Part shown: positions 8,003-16,172 of the stretch, piece after piece
Numbering within the stretch: position 1 is the first letter of the stretch
Layout of the letters: each line of letters opens with the position of its first letter
Assembly (NCBI RefSeq): GCF_002803085.1
Contig: NZ_NNBJ01000010.1
Coordinates: 62,001 to 126,000, forward strand
Length of the DNA stretch: 64,000 nt
Reading direction: 5' to 3'
DNA from: Streptomyces sp. CB01201
Lineage (GTDB): Bacteria > Actinomycetota > Actinomycetes > Streptomycetales > Streptomycetaceae
Translations under genes and position numbers: made by a program
Notes under the pieces: model-generated
Told to the model about the DNA's origin: nothing
What the model saw: only the letters and a program-made list of their open reading frames with translations
Database searches by the model: none

Positions 8003-8662
8003 ATGACCAAGGGAAACAGCACCAAAATCACCGATGAGCTGTACGCCTACATGCTGGCCCACAATCCGCCGCTCGACGCGATCCAGCGGGATCTGGTGGA
8101 GACGACGTACGCCCGGCTCCCGGAGCAGGCGGGCATGCAGTCGGCCGAGGAGCAGGCCCCGCTCCTGGCCTTCCTGGTACGGCTGGTGAATGCCCGTCAT
8201 GTCGTGGAGGTCGGCACCTTCACCGGGTTCTCGGCCCTGGCCATGGCGCAGGCGCTGCCGGCCGACGGAAAGCTGATCGCCTGCGACGTCTCCGAGGAGT
8301 GGACGGCGTACGGCAAGGAGGCGTGGGCGAAGGCGGGTGTCGCGGACCGCATCGAGCTGCGGATCGCGCCGGCGCTCGACACGCTGCGGGCGATGCCGGC
8401 CGAGCCGCACATCGACTTCGCGTATCTCGACGCGGACAAGGGCAACTACATCGCGTACTGGGAGGAGTTGGTGCCCCGGCTGCGGCCCGGGGGCCTCATC
8501 GCCACGGACAACGTGCTGTTCCACGGGCGCGTTCTGGACCCCGACGCGACGGGGGCGCCGGCGGCGATCCGGGCGTTCAACGACCATGTCGCAGCGGACG
8601 AGCGGATGGACAGCGTGCTGCTGACCGTGGCGGACGGGCTGACGCTGTCCCGGCGGCGGTAG
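8003..8662 (+). CDS. Class I O-methyltransferase (CCoAOMT-like)
   Basis: 219 residues. SAM-binding motif VVEVGTFTGFSALAMAQAL, then LIACDVSEEWTAYGKEAW, HIDFAYLDADKGNYIAYWE and GGLIATDNVLFHGRV. The DADK and DN motifs are the metal-binding residues of cation-dependent catechol-type O-methyltransferases, with R-rich substrate-side ends. ATG 8003 begins 41 bp after the HAD gene, so it may be cotranscribed with the Ter operon or have its own promoter. The substrate is unknown; a small aromatic hydroxyl is usual for the family. Confidence 0.88.
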   Translation: MTKGNSTKITDELYAYMLAHNPPLDAIQRDLVETTYARLPEQAGMQSAEEQAPLLAFLVRLVNARHVVEVGTFTGFSALAMAQALPADGKLIACDVSEEWTAYGKEAWAKAGVADRIELRIAPALDTLRAMPAEPHIDFAYLDADKGNYIAYWEELVPRLRPGGLIATDNVLFHGRVLDPDATGAPAAIRAFNDHVAADERMDSVLLTVADGLTLSRRR

Positions 8663-8702
8663 CCCCCCGGGGCTGGGGCGCGGGCCTGTTCCTCGGGCCG
8701 CG

Positions 8703-8815
8703 GGTGGTTTGTTGCGCAGGTCCCCGCGCCCCTGGGGTCGGTGTGGTCGGTTGTCCGCGGATCGTGGGTGACTGGGCGCGCAGTTCCCCGCACCCCTGAG
8801 GGGGTTGGGGCTGGT
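8703..8815. repeat. Two copies of the dispersed intergenic core GCGCAGTTCCCCGCGCCCC
   Basis: Two imperfect copies of the core lie near 8714-8733 and 8777-8798, in the noncoding gap between two convergent genes. The same core recurs at 29816, 34857, 35010, 42102, 45638 and 58879. No coding potential is seen in 8663-8901. Confidence 0.8.
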
Positions 8816-8901
8816 CGCGTTCGTGTGGGGGAGCCGCAGTGGGTGGCAGCCCTCGCCCGTGTCGTGGGCCCGTCGTGTTGGAGCTCGCCCTGCCCGGAGG
8901 G

Positions 8902-9120
8902 CTAGCCGCAGCAGCCGCCTCCGCAGCAGCCACCGCCACCACCACCGGAGGGAGCCGCCGGGCCCTGCTTGGCGGAGCCGCCCACGGCCACAGTGGACAG
9001 CAGCTTCACCGTGTCGTCGTGGCCCACCGGGCATGTCGCGGGGGCGGCGGACTCGGCCATCGGGCGGCTGAGTTCGAACGTGTCGCCGCAGGCGCGGCAG
9101 CGGTATTCGTAGCGAGGCAT
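8902..9120 (-). CDS. FmdB-family zinc ribbon protein
   Basis: 72 residues beginning MPRYEYRCRACGDTFELSRPM, the standard FmdB/CxxC_CXXC_SSSS opening. CRACG and a degenerate second knuckle (CPVGHDD) would bind zinc. The C-terminus is a glycine-rich stretch ending CCGGGCCG, as in many Streptomyces members. The family is of uncertain function and is regulatory by annotation tradition only. It is followed on the same strand by no close partner; the kinase gene 115 bp away is also on the minus strand and may be upstream in the same transcript. Confidence 0.85.
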   Translation of the reverse strand: MPRYEYRCRACGDTFELSRPMAESAAPATCPVGHDDTVKLLSTVAVGGSAKQGPAAPSGGGGGGCCGGGCCG

Positions 9121-9235
9121 GGGGCAAGACTAGGGGAGACCTGGGGCCGGGGGTCCGTCCACCTCCGGCCCCAGGGGCGGGCCTCCGGGCGGGCCACCGC
9201 CGTAGCCCGGCCCGGAGGGGTTCGAGGGGCGCGGC

Positions 9236-10165
9236 TCAGCCCGTCGGCAAGGCGAGTTCGGCACGGGTCGGTGTGCCCTCCCAGCCGCCGGGTGAGGCGG
9301 TCGCGAAGGCCTCCGCCGCCGTCGCGCGCTCCAGGCGGGCGGCCGTCGGGACGCCGTCGAGCAGCCCCGAGAGGTAGCCCGCCACGAAGGCGTCGCCCGC
9401 ACCGGCCGCGCCCGGGGCCCGTGGTGTGCGGGCGGGGCGGTGGAGCCGGCCCTGCGCCGCGTACACGGTTGCCCCGGCCGCGCCCCGCTTCACCACGATC
9501 TCGCCCACGCCCAGCGCGAGCAGCTCCTTGGCCCGCTGCTCGGTGTCGTCCGGGGCGCTTTCGGGCAGGCAGAGCGCCAGCTCGTCCTCGGTGGCGACGA
9601 GGACGTCGGCCTTGGGCGCCCACTGCCGGAGCACCTCGGCCGCCTCCTGTGAACTCCACAGCTCCGGGCGGTGGTTGACGTCCAGGCAGACCATCGCCGA
9701 GTGCTCGGCGGCGAGTTGGAGTGCGAGGCAGGCCGCCGACTGCGCCGAGCGGCCGAGCGCCGGGGTGATGCCGGTCAGGTGGAGCAGGGCGGGCGGGGCG
9801 GCGGCGAAGGCCTCGGCGATGGCGCAGCCACGGATGCGGGGTGCGGCCGAGCCCGCTCGGTAGGGGTGCGCCCGGGTGGGGCCGGGCAGCCGGGGCGCCA
9901 GGAGGACGAGGCCGGTGGGCGCTCCCTCGTCGCGCGAGGCCGCCGACACGTCGACGCCTTCGGCCTCCAGCGTACGCAGCACGAGTTCGCCCGCCTCGTC
10001 GGCGCCGACCGCGCCCGCCCAGCGCACCTGGTGCCCGAGCCGGGCGAGGCCCGTGGCCACGGTGGACTCGGCGCCGGTGATCGTGACGTCCATGGCGCCG
10101 CCGAGCCTGAGCGGCCCGCTGCCGCGCAGCGCGAGCACCGTCTCGCCGAAGGTGAACACGCTCAT
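9236..10165 (-). CDS. PfkB-family carbohydrate kinase (KDG-kinase-like)
   Basis: 309 residues with ribokinase-fold signatures: FGETVLALRG start, VTITGAESTVATGLARLGHQVRWAGAVG, and the C-terminal ATP/anion-hole motif GAAGAGDAFVAGYLSG with the catalytic aspartate. Domain order and length fit 2-keto-3-deoxygluconate or related sugar-acid kinases. Its start overlaps the stop of the GntR regulator by four bases (ATGA), so the two are cotranscribed. This suggests the kinase substrate or product is the regulator's inducer. The exact sugar is not determinable here. Confidence 0.85.
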   Translation of the reverse strand: MSVFTFGETVLALRGSGPLRLGGAMDVTITGAESTVATGLARLGHQVRWAGAVGADEAGELVLRTLEAEGVDVSAASRDEGAPTGLVLLAPRLPGPTRAHPYRAGSAAPRIRGCAIAEAFAAAPPALLHLTGITPALGRSAQSAACLALQLAAEHSAMVCLDVNHRPELWSSQEAAEVLRQWAPKADVLVATEDELALCLPESAPDDTEQRAKELLALGVGEIVVKRGAAGATVYAAQGRLHRPARTPRAPGAAGAGDAFVAGYLSGLLDGVPTAARLERATAAEAFATASPGGWEGTPTRAELALPTG

Positions 10166-10857
10166 GCGCCGGCCCCCTGGCCGCCCGCGGGAAGGTCGAG
10201 CAGTTCGAGCACGGCCATGTAGGCGCCGTCCCCGTCGCCCTCCCGTACGGACCGGACGACCTCGGCATGCGCCGGGACCGGGCCGGGCCGGCCGTCCGAG
10301 CGGCCGTGGCCGCCCCGCGCCACCAGCGCGGGCACGATCACCCGGCGCAGCTGGAGGAAGAAGCGGTTGTGCGAGGCGGTGAGCAGGGCGCTGTGGAACG
10401 AGGTGTCCGCCCGCACCGCGAGCACGGGGTCGCTCCCGGCGGCCCGCATGGCGGCCAGCGAGCCGTCCAGGGCGGCCAGGTCCTCGTCCGTGCGCTGCTC
10501 GGCTGCCAGCGAGGCGGCGGCCGGCTCGATCGCGCGGCGCAGTTCCAGGACGTCGGCGAAGAAGTCCGGCGGCGCACCGGCCGCCAGCTTCCAGCGCAGT
10601 ACGTCGCTGTCGAGCAGGTTCCAGTCCGCGCGCGGCCGGACGAAGGTGCCGCGCTTCTGCCGGGCGTCGAGCAGCCCCTTCGCCGTGAGCACCTTGACGG
10701 CCTCGCGCAGCACGGTCTGGCTGACGCCCAACTCGGCCATCAGCGCGGGCAGTTCAAGGGTGTCGCCCTCGTCGTACGTCCCGTCGAAGATCCGCCGGGC
10801 CAGGCCCTCGACGGCGGTCCGGTGGACCCCGCGCCCGACGTAGGCGGCCTCGCTCAC
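10162..10857 (-). CDS. FadR/GntR-family transcriptional regulator
   Basis: About 231 residues. N-terminal winged helix: LARRIFDGTYDEGDTLELPALMAELGVSQTVLREAVKVLTAKGLLDARQKRGTFV in pieces, typical of GntR. A C-terminal FCD all-helical domain follows: VLELRRAIEPAAASLAAEQ, DTSFHSALLTASHNRFF and the histidine in VPAHAEVVRSV, which carry metal and ligand-binding residues. GTG 10857 is chosen because AGAGGAG lies seven to eight bases upstream; longer in-frame starts lack this. It is first in an operon with the sugar kinase. A strong palindrome at 10931-10961, 74 bp upstream, is a plausible autoregulatory operator. It likely senses a sugar acid. Confidence 0.88.
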   Translation of the reverse strand: MSEAAYVGRGVHRTAVEGLARRIFDGTYDEGDTLELPALMAELGVSQTVLREAVKVLTAKGLLDARQKRGTFVRPRADWNLLDSDVLRWKLAAGAPPDFFADVLELRRAIEPAAASLAAEQRTDEDLAALDGSLAAMRAAGSDPVLAVRADTSFHSALLTASHNRFFLQLRRVIVPALVARGGHGRSDGRPGPVPAHAEVVRSVREGDGDGAYMAVLELLDLPAGGQGAGA

Positions 10858-10930
10858 GTGGTGGCTCCTCTGCGCTCGCCGGGACCGGCTTGGGTCAACG
10901 ATTCCTCCAGGTCGGGTAAAGCGTTGCACA

Positions 10931-10961
10931 AGTACTGGTTAATTAGCAATTAATCGGTACT
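10931..10961. promoter_or_regulatory. Inverted repeat, likely operator of the GntR regulator
   Basis: Two 14-bp arms, AGTACTGGTTAATT and AATTAATCGGTACT, are separated by AGC. Twelve of 14 positions are complementary, in an AT-rich patch that contrasts with its surroundings. Size and position fit a dimeric FadR/GntR operator overlapping a promoter. Confidence 0.7.
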
Positions 10962-10970
10962 CCCTGCGCA

Positions 10971-11011
10971 CGGCCCGGCCCGGGAGCCTCAGGGCGTCCC
11001 GGGCCGGGCCG
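10971..11011 (-). terminator. Stem-loop terminator after the DUF4383 gene
   Basis: A perfect 15-bp inverted repeat (10971-10985 with 10997-11011, 11-nt loop) starting CGGCCCGGCC. There is no clear U-tract, which is common in Streptomyces. Confidence 0.6.
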
Positions 11012-11041
11012 TGCACGCGAGCGGAGTGGGGCAGGGGTGGG

Positions 11042-11560
11042 TCAGCGGTGTTCGTCGGCCTGCTCGTGGCGAGCGCGCCAGTACGGGTTGTCGTGCGGCA
11101 GGAAACCGGTGACGCGGCCGTACATCCCGAAGACCATCAGGAGCAGCCCGGCCACGAAGCTGAAAAGGACGTTCTGCATCCGGAACGCCAGGATGTTGTG
11201 CGAGGTGTCGAGCAGCGCGAGGTTCACGAACCCGCTGATCAGGAACAGCACGCCGAGGGCGATGTTGAGCGTGGAGGCGAAGTTGCCGCCGCGGAAGGCC
11301 CCGTACAGGAGCAGCAGGCCGGCGACGATGGAGATGACGCTCAGCGCGCCGTTGGTGTTGAGCCCGGCGACGGTGTCCCCGCCGGTGTCGAAGAAGCCGA
11401 TCCGGTGGATGAGGCCGAGGATGCCGAAGACCAGCAGGATGACCCCCATGGCTCCGGCGCCGTAGCGGTAGACGCGGTTCAGGCGGTGGTCGACCGGCAG
11501 ATGCTCGTTGAGCGAGACGCGGCTGTGGTTGAAGCGCTGCGAGATCGTATGGGTGGCCAT
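11042..11560 (-). CDS. DUF4383 membrane protein
   Basis: About 172 residues with four predicted transmembrane helices (GAMGVILLVFGILGLIHRIG, LSVISIVAGLLLLYGAF, STLNIALGVLFLISGFV and MQNVLFSFVAGLLLMVFGMY). The charged N-terminus includes HLPVDHRLNRVYR, the conserved DUF4383 opening. The C-terminal tail is cytoplasmic and polar. ATG 11560 has GAGGAGG nine bases upstream. No enzymatic motif is present and the family function is unknown. It lies downstream of a separate minus-strand gene with 100 bp between, and a stem-loop terminator follows. Confidence 0.85.
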   Translation of the reverse strand: MATHTISQRFNHSRVSLNEHLPVDHRLNRVYRYGAGAMGVILLVFGILGLIHRIGFFDTGGDTVAGLNTNGALSVISIVAGLLLLYGAFRGGNFASTLNIALGVLFLISGFVNLALLDTSHNILAFRMQNVLFSFVAGLLLMVFGMYGRVTGFLPHDNPYWRARHEQADEHR

Positions 11561-11660
11561 AGCGGGGGCCCTCCTCATTCCTGGGCACGCAGGCGTACGT
11601 ACTCAAGGATCCGCCCGGGCGGGGCCCGCAACAACTCAGCGGCGGTCGGTCGCTCGCGGA

Positions 11661-13022
11661 TCAGGCGCCGTGGCCCAGCTCCTCGCGGATGCGGGCCACC
11701 ACGTCGGCCACCGTGCGCCGCACCGCCTCGGTCTCGGTCAGGAAGTGCCAGTAGTCGGGGTGGCGGCCTTCGAGCGTGCCGATCGCCCGCTCCAGGCGCG
11801 CCACCGACTCGTCCAGCGGCCCGGCGTGCCGGGGGTCGGGAGTGTTGCGGCCGGACATCGCCAGGCGCTGGGCGTCGCGGATCGCGAACCGGGTGCGCTG
11901 GATCTCCTGCTGCGGGTCCTTCGCGACCGCGTTGAGCCGCTGGAGCCGGTCGCCCGCCGCCGACACGGCCTCGTCCGTGGAGTTGAGCAGCGCCCGTACC
12001 GTGCCGAGCAGCGACGTGGCGTCCGGCCAGCGCTGCTCCTCGCGCGCCCTGGCCGCCTCCTTGAGCTTGTCCTCCGCCTGCCGTACGGAGGCGGCGGCCT
12101 GCTCGGGGACCTGCTGGAGGTCCTGCCAGCAGGCGGCGGAGAAGCGCCGGCGCAGCTCGCTGAGCACCGGGTCGACCCCGCCCGCCCGGGTGGTGAGCGC
12201 CTGGGCGCGGGTGCGGAGCGAGACCAGCCTGCGGTCGATCTCGGCGGCCTTCTCGGGCAGCTGCTCGGCCTCGGCCCGCAGCGCCTCGGCGTCGCGCAGC
12301 ACCCGGTCGGCGCGCTGGAGCGTCTCGGCCACGCCGTGCCGCCCCGCGCCCTGGTTCAGCTTGGTCAGCTCGGGCCCGAGGGCGGCGAGCCGGGCCGCGA
12401 GGTCGTCGGCGCGCAGCCCCGTGCCGCGCACCGCGTCCAGGGCCGTGCTCGCGCCGAGCAGCGCGTGCCGGGCCCGCTCGATGGCGGGGGCGAGCCGGGC
12501 GAGCTGGGTCTCGGCGGTGTCGAGCAGTGGCCGCAGGTTCTGCTCGTAGCGGTCCAACTCGCCCTTGACGCGGACGAGTTCGTCCTTGGCGGCGGTCAGC
12601 TCGGTCCGGGCCCGGGCGGCGACCGAGGCGTCCAGGTCGTCCCGGTCCAGATCGTGGGCGTCGACCGCGGTGATGTACTGGTTGGAGACCTCGTCGATGC
12701 GGCGGCCGAGGGCGGCGAACTCGTCGACGGCACGCTGGGCGGCCGGCGAGCTGTCCACGGCCGTGATGGTCTCGATGGAGATCCGCAGATCGCGCTGGGC
12801 GGTGTCGAGCTCGTAGAACGCCGCGGCCGCCGCGTCCTTGGCCGCCTGCGCGTCCGCCCGCACGCTCTCGCCGCGCCCGCCGAACCAGCGCCGCGTACCG
12901 CCGCCGGCGAAGGAGCCCGGCAGCGCCGCGGCGCCGAGCACCACGGGGAACGCGATCAGCGCCAGCACGTCCCGGACGGTGGCACCCGCTCTGCTGTACG
13001 GCCGCGCGTGTGTCCCCGTCAC
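11661..13022 (-). CDS. Membrane-anchored coiled-coil protein, function unknown
   Basis: About 453 residues. One N-terminal transmembrane helix (VLALIAFPVVLGAAALPGSF) is followed by about 380 residues of heptad-rich, charged helices (for example AQAAKDAAAAAFYELDTAQR, ELTAAKDELVRVKGELDRYE and EALRAEAEQLPEKAAEIDRR). The C-terminus ends in a short globular helical part (RHPDYWHFLTETEAV). The layout resembles EzrA-like or other extended membrane coiled coils, but I see no family motif. GTG 13022 follows GGGAGAGGGA; longer starts exist but lack a site. It stands between DUF4383 and tRNA-Val. A role in envelope organisation is only a guess. Confidence 0.75.
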   Translation of the reverse strand: MTGTHARPYSRAGATVRDVLALIAFPVVLGAAALPGSFAGGGTRRWFGGRGESVRADAQAAKDAAAAAFYELDTAQRDLRISIETITAVDSSPAAQRAVDEFAALGRRIDEVSNQYITAVDAHDLDRDDLDASVAARARTELTAAKDELVRVKGELDRYEQNLRPLLDTAETQLARLAPAIERARHALLGASTALDAVRGTGLRADDLAARLAALGPELTKLNQGAGRHGVAETLQRADRVLRDAEALRAEAEQLPEKAAEIDRRLVSLRTRAQALTTRAGGVDPVLSELRRRFSAACWQDLQQVPEQAAASVRQAEDKLKEAARAREEQRWPDATSLLGTVRALLNSTDEAVSAAGDRLQRLNAVAKDPQQEIQRTRFAIRDAQRLAMSGRNTPDPRHAGPLDESVARLERAIGTLEGRHPDYWHFLTETEAVRRTVADVVARIREELGHGA

Positions 13023-13204
13023 ATCCCTCTCCCGTGCTGTCCGGCCCTGCCCGGTCCATTCTCCCACCCGGTAGGGACGAACACACGGCCCGGTCAGTTC
13101 ACGCTTCCGAGCCCCTTCCCCGCCGCCTCCCCGCCGCTGCTCCCGCCCGGGATTCGGGTTTGCGGCGGCACCCCCGGGGCCATGTACGCTGTTCCCTCAT
13201 CCAC

Positions 13205-13276
13205 GGGTGTGTAGCTCAGGGGTAGAGCGCTGCTCTTACAAAGCAGATGTCGGCGGTTCGAAACCGTCCACGCCCA
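13205..13276 (+). tRNA. tRNA-Val (anticodon TAC)
   Basis: A full cloverleaf is visible: acceptor GGGTGTG pairs with CACGCCC; D-arm GCTC...GAGC; anticodon stem CTGCT/AGCAG around loop CTTACAA; T-arm GGCGG-TTCGAAA-CCGTC; discriminator A. The 3' CCA is not encoded in full. The anticodon TAC reads GUA-type valine codons, which are rare in this genome. Confidence 0.95.
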
Positions 13277-13306
13277 CCGTGCCGATCAGGCACCCAGTAG
13301 GTGAAA

Positions 13307-13338
13307 GGCCCTCCGGACGCGGTCCGGGGGGCCTTTTT
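13307..13338 (+). terminator. Rho-independent terminator after tRNA-Val
   Basis: A 12-bp stem (13307-13318 with 13322-13333, one U-G pair) with a 3-nt loop is followed by TTTTT. It lies 30 bp after the tRNA and also faces the end of the convergent MarR gene. Confidence 0.85.
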
Positions 13339-13347
13339 GATGCCCGG

Positions 13348-13872
13348 TCAGCGAGTGCCGCTCCCGGGGGCCCCGGGGGAGTGCTGCGGAGGGGCGCTCT
13401 CTTCCTTCAGGTGGGTTTCCATGGTGCCGTTCAGGTCGGCCAGGAACGCCTCGAACTGCTCCAGGAGCCGGGGCGGGTAGTGGGACATCGCGGTGTCCAT
13501 GCGGTGGGCGAGCGGGCCGAAGAACTCGTCCGCCCGTTCCTGGATGTGTCCGCCGCTGCGCAGGGTGACCACGCGCCGGTCCGAGTGTTCACGGGCGCGG
13601 GTGATGTGCCCCGCCGCTTCGAGGCGGTTCAGCAGTGCGGTGGTGGCTCCCGTAGACAGGGAGATCCGCTCGCTCAGGCGCGCCGGCGACAGGGGGGTGC
13701 CGCGCTCCTCGGCGGCGGCGATCTCCAGGACCGCGGTCGCGTCGGTGGAGTGCAGGCCGAGCCAGGCGGCGAAGCGGCGGCCGAACTCGGTGTAGTGGCC
13801 GCCGTAGACCCGCAGCGACTCCATCAGCCGCTCACGCCGCTGTGCGACACCGTCCCGCACGGCTTCCTCCAT
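13348..13872 (-). CDS. MarR-family transcriptional regulator
   Basis: 174 residues with a central winged helix: AAEERGTPLSPARLSERISL, STGATTALLNRLEAAGHI and RAREHSDRRVVTLRS (the wing with D-x-R). Flanking helices form the dimer interface. It is divergent from a DHA2-type MFS exporter, with 119 bp between the starts; this is the classic arrangement of a MarR repressor controlling efflux. A palindrome at 13948-13966 overlies the exporter's -10 box, so I infer repression relieved by an exported small molecule. The ligand cannot be read. Confidence 0.88.
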   Translation of the reverse strand: MEEAVRDGVAQRRERLMESLRVYGGHYTEFGRRFAAWLGLHSTDATAVLEIAAAEERGTPLSPARLSERISLSTGATTALLNRLEAAGHITRAREHSDRRVVTLRSGGHIQERADEFFGPLAHRMDTAMSHYPPRLLEQFEAFLADLNGTMETHLKEESAPPQHSPGAPGSGTR

Positions 13873-13927
13873 GGCCGACCCTCCACCCTTCTGCCCTGCT
13901 CGTGCGGTCCGCCCGGAGCCGCCGTTT

Positions 13928-13966
13928 TTGACAACCTACCGCCATCACTTTACCTTCACCGTAAAG
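13928..13966 (+). promoter_or_regulatory. Promoter and likely MarR operator of the MFS gene
   Basis: TTGACA (13928-13933), 17-bp spacer, TACCTT (13951-13956). The -10 is embedded in an inverted repeat CTTTAC-n7-GTAAAG (13948-13966). Half of it (TTCACCGT) recurs at 13971. The overlap fits MarR repression. Confidence 0.65.
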
Positions 13967-13991
13967 ATACTTCACCGTGGAGGTAATTGGC

Positions 13992-15491
13992 GTGAGCACT
14001 CCTTCCCCCGGCCCGGACGGGGCGGCCGGGCCCCATCGCCGGCGATGGCTGATCCTGGTGGCGATGCTCGTCGCGGAGATCATGGACCTTCTCGACGCCT
14101 CGATCGTCAACGTCGCCGGCCCGGATCTGGAGCGGTCCCTCGGGGCCGGTTCCGTCGGCCTGCAATGGGTGATCGGCGGCTACGCCCTGACCCTGGGGGC
14201 CGGTCTGGTCCTCGGGGGCCGGCTCGGTGACCGCTACGGCCGGCGCCGGATGTTCCTGATCGGCCTGGCGTCCTTCACCGCGAGCTCGCTGCTGTGCGCC
14301 GTCGCGCCGGGCATCGGGTCGCTGATCGCCTTCCGGCTGCTCCAGGGCATCGCCGGGGCGATGCTCCTGCCCCAGGGCCTGGGCCTGCTCCGGGAGAACT
14401 TCTCCGGCTCCGAACTCACCAAGGTCTTCGCGGTCTTCGGGCCCGTCCTGGGCCTGGGCGGCATCGTCGGCCCCGTACTCGGCGGCTTCCTCATCGAGGG
14501 CGACTTCTTCGGCCTGGGCTGGCGGTCGGTGTTCCTCGTCAACCTGCCCATCGGCATCGCCGCACTGATCGTCGCCGCCAAGTTCGTGCCGAGGAGGGCG
14601 GGCGACCGCACGGTGCGGGTCGACACGACCGGGGCGGCCCTGGTGGTGGCGGCCTGCGCCCTGCTCGTGCTGCCGCTGAACCAGGGCCAGGAGGACGGCT
14701 GGCCGCTGTGGACCTGGCTGTGCATGGCGGCGTCGGCGGCCGGGTTCGCCCTGTTCGCCGTGCAGCAGCGCCGAACGGCGGCCGCCGGCCGCGAACCGCT
14801 GGTGACCCCGGGCCTGCTGCGCAAACCCGCGTTCACCGTCGGACTCGGCGGCATCGCCCTGTTCTTCGGGGGACTGATCGGCACCCAGCTCGTGCTGACC
14901 CTCTACCTCCAGATCGGCCGGCACTTCACCGCAGGCGACGCGGGACTCGGCAACCTGCCGCTCGCCGTGGGAACCGCGGTCGGCGGTGCCGTCAGCGGGG
15001 CGTTCCTCGCGGACCGGATCGGCCGCAAGGTGCTCCAGATCGGGCCGCTGGTCCAGCTGGCGGGCGCGGCCCTGCTGTGGTTCGAACTCGACGGGCTCGA
15101 CGCCACCTCGTTCTCGATCCGGGACATCGCCCCCGGCGTGGCGGTGGCCGGCATCGGCGCGGGCATGGTGATCGCCGCCCTGTTCGGGTTCATCCTCGCC
15201 GCGGTCGACGACGACGAGATCGGGTCCGCCTCGGGCGTCCTGTCGGCGGTCCAGGCGGTCGGCGGCTCCATCGGCGTCGCGGTCTTCGGCTCGGTGTTCT
15301 TCGCCCGGGCCAGGACCGGGGACTTCATCACCGGTTTCCAGCACGCGCTGATCGTCCAGGCCTGCCTGCTGGCGGCCTTCCTCGCGATCACCTTCCTGCT
15401 GCCCGGGCAGGCCCGCCCCGAGGAGGAGCAGCACGGCACCGCTCCCGAGGCCGCCGCCGGCGACTCCGACCGCCGGCACCTCGCCGTCTGA
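13992..15491 (+). CDS. DHA2-family (14-TMS) MFS drug exporter
   Basis: About 499 residues, with the length and hydrophobic profile of EmrB/QacA transporters. MFS motif A is visible as GGRLGDRYGRRRMFLIG after the second helix, motif C-like glycines as LGLGGIVGPVLGGFL, and LLDASIVNVAGPDL near the first helix. GTG 13992 has GGAGG eight bases upstream. It is divergent from its likely MarR repressor and driven by a consensus promoter. Proton-driven efflux of a drug or self-made metabolite is expected; the substrate is unknown. Confidence 0.88.
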   Translation: MSTPSPGPDGAAGPHRRRWLILVAMLVAEIMDLLDASIVNVAGPDLERSLGAGSVGLQWVIGGYALTLGAGLVLGGRLGDRYGRRRMFLIGLASFTASSLLCAVAPGIGSLIAFRLLQGIAGAMLLPQGLGLLRENFSGSELTKVFAVFGPVLGLGGIVGPVLGGFLIEGDFFGLGWRSVFLVNLPIGIAALIVAAKFVPRRAGDRTVRVDTTGAALVVAACALLVLPLNQGQEDGWPLWTWLCMAASAAGFALFAVQQRRTAAAGREPLVTPGLLRKPAFTVGLGGIALFFGGLIGTQLVLTLYLQIGRHFTAGDAGLGNLPLAVGTAVGGAVSGAFLADRIGRKVLQIGPLVQLAGAALLWFELDGLDATSFSIRDIAPGVAVAGIGAGMVIAALFGFILAAVDDDEIGSASGVLSAVQAVGGSIGVAVFGSVFFARARTGDFITGFQHALIVQACLLAAFLAITFLLPGQARPEEEQHGTAPEAAAGDSDRRHLAV

Positions 15492-15503
15492 AACCCGGCC
15501 CGC

Positions 15504-15534
15504 GCCCCGCGGGCGCCCGCGCGGCGCGCGGGGC
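15504..15534 (+). terminator. GC-rich stem-loop after the MFS gene
   Basis: GCCCCGCG (15504-15511) pairs with CGCGGGGC (15527-15534), and the loop is also self-complementary. There is no U-tract. The rest of 15535-15686 shows only GC-rich noncoding sequence. Confidence 0.4.
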
Positions 15535-15686
15535 AGCGGGCTCGGCCCGCACGCGGAGTACCTGGCTCCCGCCCGCCCCCGCCGCGCGGTCGCGCCGCGC
15601 GGCGGGATGCGGACAATGGGAACTGCGCCGCCCCCGGCACTCGCGCGGCGCGACCCGCTTCGAGCTGGAGTGTCCGAGGAGCAGAC

Positions 15687-16136
15687 ATGGGTCGGCAGAA
15701 GGTCAAGTCAGCGGTCCTCATCGGCGCGGTCGCGGCCCTGGTCGCGGCGGTCGGGCCGGCCGGCCCCGCCGTCGCCACGGGTGGGGCGGGGGAGCCCCAC
15801 ACCGTCGTGGTCGACTGCTCCGGGCAGCCCCAGGTGCGGCCGAGCAGCTATCTGATCGCCTGCGGTGACGGAAACAACGGGCTCGTCTCCCTGGAGTGGA
15901 CGCAGTGGGGAGCGGCGTCGGCCGAAGGCCGTGGCTCGGACGTGGTGAACGACTGCATCCCCTACTGCGCGGCCGGCCGCTTCCACACGTACCCCGTGAC
16001 GGTCCGCCTCGACACCGTCCGCCCGAGGCCCGGCCAGTCCGGTCAGCCGTACTTCACCGTGCTGCATGTGCACTACACGGCCGACACCCCCGCCCGGACG
16101 CCGCGCGACGCGACGTATTCGATCGTCGGAGTGTGA
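15687..16136 (+). CDS. Small secreted protein, function unknown
   Basis: 149 residues. An N-terminal signal peptide (MGRQKVKSAVLIGAVAALVA..., cleavage near AVATG) precedes a domain of about 115 residues with four cysteines (DCSGQP, IACGDG, DCIPYCA), likely forming disulphides outside the cell. Short strand-like segments (HTVVVDC, SYLIACG, YPVTVRLD, YFTVLHVHY) suggest a beta-sandwich. This type of small extracellular protein is widespread in Streptomyces; I do not recognise a characterised relative. A strong terminator follows at 16143. Confidence 0.75.
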   Translation: MGRQKVKSAVLIGAVAALVAAVGPAGPAVATGGAGEPHTVVVDCSGQPQVRPSSYLIACGDGNNGLVSLEWTQWGAASAEGRGSDVVNDCIPYCAAGRFHTYPVTVRLDTVRPRPGQSGQPYFTVLHVHYTADTPARTPRDATYSIVGV

Positions 16137-16142
16137 CGGCGG

Positions 16143-16172
16143 GAAGCCCCGTCAGGGTGCGGACGGGGCTTC
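16143..16172 (+). terminator. Terminator after the secreted protein gene
   Basis: Perfect 11-bp stem GAAGCCCCGTC / GACGGGGCTTC with an 8-nt loop, 7 bp after the stop codon. The remaining 16173-16399 shows no gene. Confidence 0.75.
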
